This document shows, piece by piece, positions 1 to 6,054 of a stretch of DNA of 6,113 nucleotides; position 1 is the first letter of the stretch; each line of letters starts with the position of its first letter. Below the pieces are notes generated by a model. The model was not told where the DNA came from. It saw only the letters and a list, made by a program, of their open reading frames with translations, and searched no databases. A program made the position numbers and the translations under genes. This DNA is from Actinomycetota bacterium (lineage in GTDB: Bacteria; Actinomycetota; Actinomycetes; Nanopelagicales; Nanopelagicaceae): the NCBI GenBank assembly GCA_009700715.1, contig WLLM01000050.1:1-6113 (forward strand), written 5' to 3'.

Positions 1-1
1 A

Positions 2-652
2 GATAGCGATGATTTAGCTAAATATCCAAGCACTCCAGATCGCGACATTGAAATTGCTGCAGATGCCGGAGTTACACATCTTTGGTTTCCTAAATATGAA
101 GAAATCTATCCTGAAGGCTTTGCGCGCCGATCCGCAGGAGCTCTCGGAGATATCTATGAAGGCGCAAACCGCGCCGGCCACTTTGATGGCGTTGTAACCG
201 TTGTTGCAAGGTTATTTGAATTGGTAAGGCCCGAGATAGCAATTTTTGGCGAGAAAGATTTTCAGCAGTTAACGTTGATCAAAAAGTTAGTTAGCGAACT
301 TAAACTTGATCTACAGATTGTTGCAGCTCCAACTATCCGCGAGATAGATGGGCTTGCGATGTCTTCACGCAATGTGCGTCTAGATCAAAGCGCTCGTGAA
401 CAAGCTCAAGTTCTATTTCGGGCGCTCAACACAGCTCGCCAATCGAAAGATGTGGAATCTGCCGAAAGCGCTTTGCAGTCAGTAGCAAAATCACAAATAG
501 GCTTTGAATTGGATTACGCAGAGATAATCGATGAAAATGATTTTTCGAAGGCCGTTGATGTGACGCAAAACAAGCGTGCAATTATCGCCGGTTGGCTAAA
601 TGGGGTTCGTTTGATCGACAATATGGAGATGAAGTTAGGGGCCACGCGATGA
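2..652 (+). CDS. panC: Pantothenate synthetase (pantoate--beta-alanine ligase), 5'-truncated by window edge
   Basis: Cytoplasmic enzyme that condenses pantoate with beta-alanine, using ATP through a pantoyl-adenylate, to give pantothenate for CoA synthesis. The frame is open from base 2 and gives 216 residues, against about 280-310 for the whole family, so roughly the first 65-90 residues, including the HIGH-type nucleotide motif, lie outside the window. Visible family signatures (visible-residue numbering) are GHFDGVVTVVARLF just before residue 74, FGEKDFQQL at about 82-90, and REIDGLAMSSRN at about 113-124, the KMSKS-like ATP-binding loop. The TTG at 221 is an internal leucine codon, not a start, because conserved PanC sequence continues upstream of it in frame. 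The TGA stop overlaps the ATG of nadB by four bases, which suggests translational coupling. The family assignment is very secure; only the upstream end is unknown. Confidence 0.97.
   Translation, partial: DSDDLAKYPSTPDRDIEIAADAGVTHLWFPKYEEIYPEGFARRSAGALGDIYEGANRAGHFDGVVTVVARLFELVRPEIAIFGEKDFQQLTLIKKLVSELKLDLQIVAAPTIREIDGLAMSSRNVRLDQSAREQAQVLFRALNTARQSKDVESAESALQSVAKSQIGFELDYAEIIDENDFSKAVDVTQNKRAIIAGWLNGVRLIDNMEMKLGATR
637..641 (+). promoter_or_regulatory. Weak ribosome binding site for nadB
   Basis: AGGGG ends seven bases before the ATG at 649. It is an imperfect Shine-Dalgarno inside the end of panC, but the spacing fits and it helps choose ATG 649 over the in-frame TTG at 592. A GGAG at 625-628 is too far from the ATG to serve it well. 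Because the start overlaps the panC stop, reinitiation by ribosomes finishing panC may matter more than this site. Confidence 0.45.
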
Positions 653-2259
653 AGTTGTTAGCGCCTGCTCCTGGCTGGACCGCCCAAGCAGATGTAATTG
701 TTGTTGGTTCCGGAATCGCTGGATTAACAACCGCATTGCAAGCACGCACTTATGGGCTTTCCGTATTAATAGTTACCAAATCGAAGGTCGATGAAGGCTC
801 TACTAAATGGGCACAAGGCGGGATTGCTGCAGCACTTGGCCCAGGAGATACGCCCGATCAACATTTGAAAGATACCTTGGTTGCGGGCGCTGATTTATGC
901 GATGAAGAAGCGGTGCGCGTACTTGTTACCGAAGGGCCAGAAGCTGTTCGTAAATTAATCGAACGCGGCGCGATCTTTGATACCGAAGCCAGTGGTGAAA
1001 TTTCCTTGACTCGGGAAGGTGGACATTTACGTAATCGCATCTTGCATGCCGGCGGAGATGCAACCGGTGCCGAAGTTTCAAGAGCGCTGCTTGCCGCTGT
1101 TCACGATGATCCTGAAATTGAAGTGGTAGAACATGCACTTGTCTTAGATGCGATTAAAGATGCCAATGGTTCGGTCTGTGGAGTAACTCTTCACGTTATT
1201 GGTGCAGGAAGCCGTGATGGAGTTGGGCGAGCACTTGGCAAGGCGGTAGTTCTTGCAACCGGTGGGCTTGGACAAGTTTTTGCGCAAACAACCAATCCAT
1301 CAGTTTCTACTGGAGATGGCGTTGCCCTCGCACTTCGTGCTGGTGCAAAAGTTGCTGATGTTGAATTTATTCAATTCCATCCAACTGTTCTATGGCTTGG
1401 CGACAACACTCAAGGTCAGCAACCTTTGATTAGCGAAGCGGTTCGTGGTGAAGGCGCTTATTTACTTAACGATGCCGGGGAACGTTTTATGGTTGCCGAA
1501 CATAAATTGGCAGAACTTGCACCACGCGATGTCGTTGCAATCGCATCAATGCGCACCATGAATAAGTCCGGTGCACATCATGTTTGGTTAGATGTTCGCC
1601 ACCTATCGGGATTTGAAGCGCGCTTCCCAACAATCTACGCATCTTGCATCGCTCACGGAATTGATCCTGCGAAAGATTTGATTCCGGTTGCTCCCGCATC
1701 GCATTACGCATCAGGGGGAGTACGTGTGGATTTAAATGGCCGTACCAGCGTTAAAGGTCTCTATGCCTGTGGCGAAACGGCTTGTTCTGGTGTCCACGGT
1801 GCTAACCGTTTAGCTTCAAATTCGCTACTTGAAGGACTAGTTTTCAGCGCACGTATCGCTGCAGATATCGCCGGCAACCTGCCTGAACATAGCGAACCAA
1901 TTGAAAACAATTCCGAAAGCGTTTTGCTAGATCCAGATACTCGTCGCGAATTGCAGTTGAGTATGAGCCGCGGTGCAGGTGTATTGCGTTCATCGGATTC
2001 ACTCCTTCAAACCAGCGCAGATTTAACTCGTATCCAAGATCGCACTAGCGATAAGCCATGTGTTGAAGCATGGGAGACGACTAATCTCTTTCAATTGGCA
2101 CAAGCGATTCTGAAAGCTGCTCTTATTCGTCAAGAGACTCGAGGTTCTCATTGGCGTGAAGATTTCCCAAATACTGAAAGCAATTGGCGAAAGCGCATTG
2201 TGCAGCAATTAGATAAGCGCGGAGACTGGACTACTAGCTATCAGGAGGTAGGAAAGTAA
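649..2259 (+). CDS. nadB: L-aspartate oxidase (quinolinate synthetase B)
   Basis: FAD enzyme that oxidises L-aspartate to iminoaspartate, the first step of de novo NAD synthesis; NadA then condenses the product to quinolinate. The 536-residue length is normal. An N-terminal Rossmann FAD site (VIVVGSGIAGL, about 16-26) is followed by the succinate dehydrogenase/fumarate reductase-type fold. Residues matching the E. coli active site as I recall it are E123 (TREGGH), H244 (QFHPT), R293 (APRD), H352 (SHYASGG) and R387 (HGANRLASNSLLEG), so the enzyme looks intact. The TREGGH form and the full HGANRLASN block favour NadB over a SdhA/FrdA flavoprotein, and nadC directly downstream agrees. The start is ATG 649: it overlaps the panC stop and lies 15 codons before the FAD motif, whereas starting at TTG 592 would add 19 residues that merely read across panC. 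No nadA is next to it. Confidence 0.96.
   Translation: MKLLAPAPGWTAQADVIVVGSGIAGLTTALQARTYGLSVLIVTKSKVDEGSTKWAQGGIAAALGPGDTPDQHLKDTLVAGADLCDEEAVRVLVTEGPEAVRKLIERGAIFDTEASGEISLTREGGHLRNRILHAGGDATGAEVSRALLAAVHDDPEIEVVEHALVLDAIKDANGSVCGVTLHVIGAGSRDGVGRALGKAVVLATGGLGQVFAQTTNPSVSTGDGVALALRAGAKVADVEFIQFHPTVLWLGDNTQGQQPLISEAVRGEGAYLLNDAGERFMVAEHKLAELAPRDVVAIASMRTMNKSGAHHVWLDVRHLSGFEARFPTIYASCIAHGIDPAKDLIPVAPASHYASGGVRVDLNGRTSVKGLYACGETACSGVHGANRLASNSLLEGLVFSARIAADIAGNLPEHSEPIENNSESVLLDPDTRRELQLSMSRGAGVLRSSDSLLQTSADLTRIQDRTSDKPCVEAWETTNLFQLAQAILKAALIRQETRGSHWREDFPNTESNWRKRIVQQLDKRGDWTTSYQEVGK
2243..2249 (+). promoter_or_regulatory. Strong ribosome binding site for nadC
   Basis: AGGAGGT, a near-perfect Shine-Dalgarno, sits within the last codons of nadB and ends nine bases before the nadC ATG at 2259. 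It fixes that start and is the strongest binding site inside the operon. The other internal genes have weaker sites, so nadC may be translated relatively well. Confidence 0.85.
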
Positions 2260-3095
2260 TGACCCTTTCGAAATCTGATATTGAATTAATTAAAGCAGCC
2301 CTTGCTGAAGATCTGGCGGGTGGTGAAGATATAACTTCCGTTGCCACGATTGACGCTAGTGTGATATCGAAAGCTGATTTCACTGCACGTAAGAGCGGTG
2401 TGATCGCAGGAATCGAAGTTGCCGAAGCGGTATTACGAGAAGTTGGCCTTACTGAAATTACTAGAGTTAAGAACGATGGCGATCGCGTAATAGCTGGAGA
2501 TATCTTGCTTAGCGTTTCTGGAAACACTCGTGCAATTTTATTAGCCGAGCGCACCGCACTTAACTTCTTTAGCCATTTAAGTGGCGTTGCAACACTTACT
2601 AGCGCTTGGGTTAATGAAGTAAGAGGTACAAATTGTCAGGTACGTGACACCCGCAAAACTACGCCAGGTATGCGGGTTCTCGAAAAGTACGCGGTACGAA
2701 TGGGTGGTGGTACCAACCATCGCATGACGCTAAGCGATGCAGCTCTAATTAAAGATAATCACATTGCTGCAGCTGGTGGAGTTATAGAAGCCTTCGCCAA
2801 AGTACGCGCTTTATACCCTGATTCAGAGATCGAAATCGAAGTAGATACGCTCGATCAATTGCGTGATGTCTTGCCGCAAAAGCCTGATCTTGTGCTGCTC
2901 GACAATATGAGCCCTGCGCAATGTAAAGAAGCAGTGGCATTTGTTAACGGAGCCTGCAAACTTGAAGCATCTGGCGGAATTTCTTTTGAGAGTGCGCGTT
3001 CATATGCCGAAAGTGGTGTTGATTACATCGCAATTGGAGCACTTACTCATTCAGCACCTGTTTTTGATATTGGTCTAGATCTGAGAGCGGAGTAG
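2259..3095 (+). CDS. nadC: Nicotinate-nucleotide diphosphorylase (carboxylating); quinolinate phosphoribosyltransferase
   Basis: Converts quinolinate and PRPP to nicotinate mononucleotide, CO2 and pyrophosphate in the de novo NAD pathway. The 278-residue length is normal for the type II phosphoribosyltransferase fold. Visible blocks are an N-terminal sandwich domain (about 1-110) with ERTALNFFSHLSGVAT at 97-112; the substrate-binding stretch from DTRKTTPGMR (130-139) to GGGTNHRMTL (149-158); KDNH at 165-168; EVDTLDQ at 194-200; LDNM at 214-217; EASGGI at 236-241; and GALTHS at 260-265 closing the barrel. The ATG shares its A with the nadB TAA stop (TAATG), a coupling arrangement with a strong Shine-Dalgarno upstream. 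The similar ModD-type proteins of molybdenum clusters are unlikely given the nadB neighbour and the full set of QPRTase motifs. Confidence 0.97.
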   Translation: MTLSKSDIELIKAALAEDLAGGEDITSVATIDASVISKADFTARKSGVIAGIEVAEAVLREVGLTEITRVKNDGDRVIAGDILLSVSGNTRAILLAERTALNFFSHLSGVATLTSAWVNEVRGTNCQVRDTRKTTPGMRVLEKYAVRMGGGTNHRMTLSDAALIKDNHIAAAGGVIEAFAKVRALYPDSEIEIEVDTLDQLRDVLPQKPDLVLLDNMSPAQCKEAVAFVNGACKLEASGGISFESARSYAESGVDYIAIGALTHSAPVFDIGLDLRAE

Positions 3096-3097
3096 TT

Positions 3098-3862
3098 ATG
3101 TTGTTAACAGTTGATGTCGGAAATACCAATACCGTCTTAGGAATCTTTGACGGTGAAGAACTCGTGCGCTCTTGGCGCGTTAAGACCGACCCACGCACAA
3201 CCGCTGATGAACTCTGGCTGCAGTTCCATGCACTAGTTGCGGATTACGAAGTAACCGGGCTTTCAATCTGCTCAACCGTTCCCGCAACTTTGCGCGAACT
3301 TCGTACGATGATTGCTTCTTACTTTTCGAAGATTCCAACAACGATTGTTGAACCTGGTACAAAGACTGGCGTTCCACTTTTAGTTGATAACCCGAAAGAG
3401 ATCGGCGCGGATCGCATCGTTAATACTTTGGCGGCTCACGCCCTTTATGGCGGTCCGGCGATAGTGGTTGATTTCGGAACTTCCACAAATCTCGATGTCG
3501 TTTCACCAAAGGGCGAATTCCTTGGTGGTGCACTTGCCCCAGGTATTGAAATATCAGTTGATGCTCTCGCTGCGCGCGCTGCGCAATTGCGTAAAGTTGA
3601 ATTGATTCGCCCAAAGAGCGTTATCGGAAAGAACACCGTCGAAGCGTTGCAATCTGGAACGATCTTTGGATTTGCCGGCCAAGTTGATGGTTTGGTCGAT
3701 CGCATCACCGCCGAATTGGCAGAGAGTTATGACCAAGCACCAACTGTTATCGCTACTGGTGGCCTTGCCCCGCTAATCATTGGCGTCGCCGAAACTATTG
3801 ATGAGCATGAGCCTGATCTCACGCTAATCGGCCTGCGCCTGATCCACGAGCGAAATATCTAA
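3098..3862 (+). CDS. coaX: Type III pantothenate kinase
   Basis: Phosphorylates pantothenate to 4'-phosphopantothenate, the first committed step of CoA synthesis. The 254-residue protein has the ASKHA kinase layout: DVGNTNTVLGIF at residues 6-17 (first phosphate motif, Asp6), GADRIVN at 103-109 with the expected catalytic Asp105, DFGTSTNLDVV at 125-135 (second phosphate motif), and GGALAPGIEIS at 143-153. The second phosphate motif departs from the common DFGTATTFDVV at two small polar positions; mycobacterial CoaX also varies here, from memory, so this looks like lineage drift rather than loss of function. The ATG is two bases after the nadC stop and five codons before the phosphate motif, so no later start is possible. 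Only a weak CGGAG (3088-3092) precedes it, consistent with coupling to nadC. The kinase and panC bracket the two NAD genes. Confidence 0.95.
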   Translation: MLLTVDVGNTNTVLGIFDGEELVRSWRVKTDPRTTADELWLQFHALVADYEVTGLSICSTVPATLRELRTMIASYFSKIPTTIVEPGTKTGVPLLVDNPKEIGADRIVNTLAAHALYGGPAIVVDFGTSTNLDVVSPKGEFLGGALAPGIEISVDALAARAAQLRKVELIRPKSVIGKNTVEALQSGTIFGFAGQVDGLVDRITAELAESYDQAPTVIATGGLAPLIIGVAETIDEHEPDLTLIGLRLIHERNI

Positions 3863-3866
3863 TAGG

Positions 3867-3872
3867 TAGACT
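3867..3872 (+). promoter_or_regulatory. Possible -10 element for a near-leaderless lysS transcript
   Basis: TAGACT fits the actinobacterial TANNNT -10 pattern and ends nine bases before the lysS ATG (3882). Usual spacing would put the first transcribed base at about 3879, giving a leader of only about three bases. No Shine-Dalgarno is found at a useful distance from this ATG, which makes a leaderless start plausible. No -35-like hexamer is visible about 17 bases upstream, so the case is weak; lysS may simply be read from the upstream operon. Confidence 0.3.
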
Positions 3873-3881
3873 CTCGCCATT

Positions 3882-5390
3882 ATGAGCAACGAACCACAAG
3901 CGCCAGTCGAAGATGATCTGCCAGAACAACTTCGCATCCGCCGTGAAAAGCGCGCTGGCTTAATCGAACGCGGCGTTGAGCCGTATCCAGTCGCCGTTGC
4001 TCGGACATCTTCACTCGCTGATGTTCGCAAGAAGTACGCCGACCTTGAGACCGATAAAACCACAGGAGATATCCAAAGCCTTACCGGCCGCGTAATTTTT
4101 AAGCGCGATACTGGCAAGCTCTGCTTTGCAACGCTGCGCGAAGGCGATGGCACTGAACTTCAAGCGATGCTCTCGCTAGATAAAGTCGGTCAAGAAGTTT
4201 TAGATTCCTGGAAGAGTGATATCGACCTTGGAGATATCGTCAGCGTTACCGGAGAAATCATTACCTCAAAGCGCGGCGAACTTTCTATTTTGGCTAATTC
4301 TTATGCGATGGCAGCAAAGTCACTACGTCCTCTACCAAATGATCACAAGCCAATGTCTGAGGAAACGCGTGTACGTATGCGTTATGTAGATCTAATTGTT
4401 CGCGATGAAGCGCGCTCAAATGCGCGTCTACGTCCTGCAGTAATGAAATCTCTACGCGAGACTTTTAGCGCACAAGACTTTATTGAGGTTGAAACACCAA
4501 TGTTGCAAGTCATGCATGGTGGAGCTGCGGCACGTCCATTTAAATCTTTCTCAAATGCTTACGATATGGATCTCTTCTTGCGTATTGCGCCTGAACTATT
4601 CCTTAAGCGTTGTGTAGTTGGTGGTATTGAGCGCGTATTTGAAATCAACCGTAACTTCCGTAACGAAGGCGCAGACTCGTCACACTCTCCAGAGTTTGCA
4701 ATGATCGAGAGCTATCAGGCATACGGTGATTGGCGCTCGATTGCAGATTTAACTCGTTCACTAGTTCAAAATGCAGCGATGGCGGTTGCTGGTTCACATG
4801 TCGTTACACATCATGACGGCCGTAAAGCAGATCTCGGCGGACAGTGGAAAGAGATTTCACTTTATGACGCCATTTCACAAGGTGTTGGCGAAACCGTTAC
4901 AGCGCTTACTCCAATTGATGATTTAAAGAAGATCGCCACAAAATTAGGCATGAAGATTGATCCAAAGTGGATTACCGGCAAATTAGCCGAAGAGATCTTT
5001 GAGCATGTGGCAAAAGATCAATTAATCGAGCCTACATTTGTTATGGGATTCCCAGTCGATACATCTCCTCTAGTTCGCGCACATCGCGAGATTCCTGGCG
5101 TTGTCGAAAAATGGGATCTGTACGTAGATGGCTTTGAACTTGCAACTGGCTACTCCGAATTAATTGACCCAGTTATTCAACGCGAGCGTTTAGTGGAACA
5201 AGCAACACTGGGCGCCAAGGGCGACTTAGAGGCGATGCAAGTTGATGAAGATTTCTTGCGCGCTATGGAATTTGCTATGCCACCAACCGGTGGAATGGGA
5301 ATGGGCGTTGATCGTTTATTGATGGCGCTTACTGGCCTCGGAATTCGCGAAACAATTCTCTTCCCACTTGTTAAGCCAGAAATAGATTAA
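3882..5390 (+). CDS. lysS: Lysyl-tRNA synthetase (class II)
   Basis: Charges tRNA-Lys with lysine for translation. The 502-residue length is typical. The order is an N-terminal region with EQLRIRREKRAGLIERGVEPYP (15-36 overall), the OB-fold anticodon-binding domain at about 65-145 (LTGRVIFKRDTGKLCFATL begins at 67), then the class II catalytic core: motif 1 around 196-218 (FSAQDFIEVETPML), motif 2 from FEINRNFRNEG at about 253-263 into the loop SSHSPEF, and motif 3 GMGMGVDRLLMALTG at 471-485. GFELATGYSELIDP at 417-430 is characteristic of bacterial LysRS. This is catalytically complete LysS, not the short PoxA/EpmA paralogue, because the OB domain is present. It is also not the mycobacterial LysX fusion, because no N-terminal membrane region exists. 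ATG 3882 is the first in-frame start after the coaX stop. Position before clpC is conserved in many actinobacteria. Confidence 0.98.
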   Translation: MSNEPQAPVEDDLPEQLRIRREKRAGLIERGVEPYPVAVARTSSLADVRKKYADLETDKTTGDIQSLTGRVIFKRDTGKLCFATLREGDGTELQAMLSLDKVGQEVLDSWKSDIDLGDIVSVTGEIITSKRGELSILANSYAMAAKSLRPLPNDHKPMSEETRVRMRYVDLIVRDEARSNARLRPAVMKSLRETFSAQDFIEVETPMLQVMHGGAAARPFKSFSNAYDMDLFLRIAPELFLKRCVVGGIERVFEINRNFRNEGADSSHSPEFAMIESYQAYGDWRSIADLTRSLVQNAAMAVAGSHVVTHHDGRKADLGGQWKEISLYDAISQGVGETVTALTPIDDLKKIATKLGMKIDPKWITGKLAEEIFEHVAKDQLIEPTFVMGFPVDTSPLVRAHREIPGVVEKWDLYVDGFELATGYSELIDPVIQRERLVEQATLGAKGDLEAMQVDEDFLRAMEFAMPPTGGMGMGVDRLLMALTGLGIRETILFPLVKPEID

Positions 5391-5404
5391 TAAAAGAATT
5401 TCTC

Positions 5405-5899
5405 ATGGTAAATATTCGTCCCGCGCGCACTAGCGATGTAAAGGCAATTCGCCAGTTAGTAGATTCATACGCGGCACCAGGCCAGATGCTTTCGAAAGAG
5501 ACAGTTACGCTCTACGAAAGCGTTCAGGAATTTACTGTTGCTGAAGTCGATGGAAAAGTAATTGGTTGCGGCGCACTCCACGTTTTATGGGATGATTTAG
5601 CCGAAGTTCGCACAGTTGCTGTCGATAAAAACTTTCATAAAAAAGGAATTGGTCACCAACTTCTCGAAAAAATTATTGAACGCGCCCGCATTGTTGGAGT
5701 TGAAAGAATTTTCTGCCTAACTTTTCAAACTGAATTCTTTGGTCGCCACGGTTTTGTTGAAATTGAAGGAACGCCCGTTGCGCCAGATGTTTATCAAGAA
5801 CTCCTTCGTTCATACGATGCCGGTGTAGCTGAGTTCTTGGATCTCGAAGCGGCAAAGCCAAATACCCTTGGCAATACCCGCATGCTCCTGACTCTCTAA
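5405..5899 (+). CDS. argA: Short GNAT N-acetyltransferase, probable N-acetylglutamate synthase
   Basis: Probably transfers acetyl from acetyl-CoA to the amino group of glutamate, the first step of arginine synthesis. The 164-residue protein is a single GNAT domain without the amino-acid-kinase domain of E. coli ArgA. It begins with IRPARTSDVKAIRQLVD; motif A runs from VRTVAVD (68-74) to the acetyl-CoA pyrophosphate loop HKKGIG (78-83). LTFQTEFFGRHGFVEIEGTP (about 105-124) and the C-terminal SYDAGVAEFLDL and KPNTLGNTRMLL closely match what I recall of the mycobacterial Rv2747 ArgA. That resemblance supports the specific call; a general GNAT of other specificity is the alternative. The start is ATG 5405, 14 bases after the lysS stop; residue 1 lies directly before the usual GNAT beginning. 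No Shine-Dalgarno is visible. It is probably cotranscribed with lysS. Confidence 0.85.
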   Translation: MVNIRPARTSDVKAIRQLVDSYAAPGQMLSKETVTLYESVQEFTVAEVDGKVIGCGALHVLWDDLAEVRTVAVDKNFHKKGIGHQLLEKIIERARIVGVERIFCLTFQTEFFGRHGFVEIEGTPVAPDVYQELLRSYDAGVAEFLDLEAAKPNTLGNTRMLLTL

Positions 5900-5939
5900 T
5901 CCATTAAATAGCCCCACAAGTAGGCCCAATAGGGAATAT

Positions 5940-5956
5940 CCCCGCTAAATCTGGGG
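5940..5956 (+). terminator. Candidate weak hairpin terminator after argA
   Basis: CCCC (5940-5943) and GGGG (5953-5956) can pair around a nine-base loop, followed by TTCT rather than a run of T. A stem of only four GC pairs without a U tract is a poor rho-independent terminator, so termination here may be Rho-dependent or incomplete. The position, about 40 bases after the argA stop, is right for the end of a transcript. Confidence 0.25.
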
Positions 5957-6005
5957 TTCTAAGGGGTACAAGCCATCCACCTCGCGTCTTCCCTGCGTTG
6001 GGTTA

Positions 6006-6011
6006 TAGGCT
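6006..6011 (+). promoter_or_regulatory. Possible -10 element of the clpC promoter
   Basis: TAGGCT fits the actinobacterial TANNNT -10 pattern. Transcription would start near 6018, leaving a leader of about 37 bases that contains the clpC Shine-Dalgarno. No recognisable -35 lies 16-18 bases upstream. That could mean the promoter relies on an activator, as clpC promoters do on ClgR in other actinobacteria, but I find no site matching the ClgR consensus as I recall it. Confidence 0.35.
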
Positions 6012-6040
6012 TGACACAGTTCAAAGCTAGAAACCAATAG

Positions 6041-6046
6041 AAGGAG
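6041..6046 (+). promoter_or_regulatory. Ribosome binding site for clpC
   Basis: AAGGAG ends eight bases before the ATG at 6055, a good Shine-Dalgarno at normal spacing. It shows that clpC is translated from a transcript with a real leader and so argues against a start site downstream of about 6040. Confidence 0.85.
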
Positions 6047-6054
6047 CCTTGCCC

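Larger units (their letters stand above)
5900..6054 (+). other. Intergenic region between argA and clpC
   Basis: The only gap above 20 bases in the window. I find no convincing open reading frame, tRNA or known riboswitch in it. The left half (5911-5966) carries alternating short C and G runs able to form several competing hairpins. The right half contains TAGGCT, a TTGACA-like hexamer and the clpC ribosome binding site. The lsr2 gene that many actinobacteria place just upstream of clpC is not here. Confidence 0.7.

Noticed and set aside
592..648. Upstream TTG start extending nadB by 19 residues
   Set aside because: The extra residues are panC sequence read in another frame with no family resemblance. 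ATG 649 overlaps the panC stop, has an AGGGG at fitting distance and gives a normal NadB N-terminus.
221..652. A 143-residue gene starting at TTG 221
   Set aside because: The frame is open back to base 2 and the upstream codons encode conserved PanC sequence, so 221 is internal to panC.
858..2554. Reverse-strand open frames of 60-106 codons opposite nadB and nadC
   Set aside because: They are antisense to well-conserved coding sequence, resemble no protein I recognise and lack plausible binding sites; they arise from codon bias of the real genes.
3180..4153. Reverse-strand open frames opposite coaX and the start of lysS
   Set aside because: Several overlap each other in different frames, and all lie opposite conserved enzyme sequence. 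They are shadows of the + strand genes.
5673..5861. Reverse-strand 62-codon frame opposite the acetyltransferase gene
   Set aside because: It lies entirely within the conserved GNAT coding sequence on the other strand and has no recognisable features.
5983..5997. CGC-N9-GCG dyad as a ClgR activator site upstream of clpC
   Set aside because: ClgR sites, as I recall the consensus, have about five bases between CGC and GCG; here there are nine, and the flanking bases do not fit.
6011..6016. TTGACA as the -35 box of the clpC promoter
   Set aside because: With normal 17-18 base spacing the -10 would be CCAATA or CAATAG near 6034-6040, a poor match. Transcription would then begin at about 6046, cutting off the good Shine-Dalgarno at 6041-6046.
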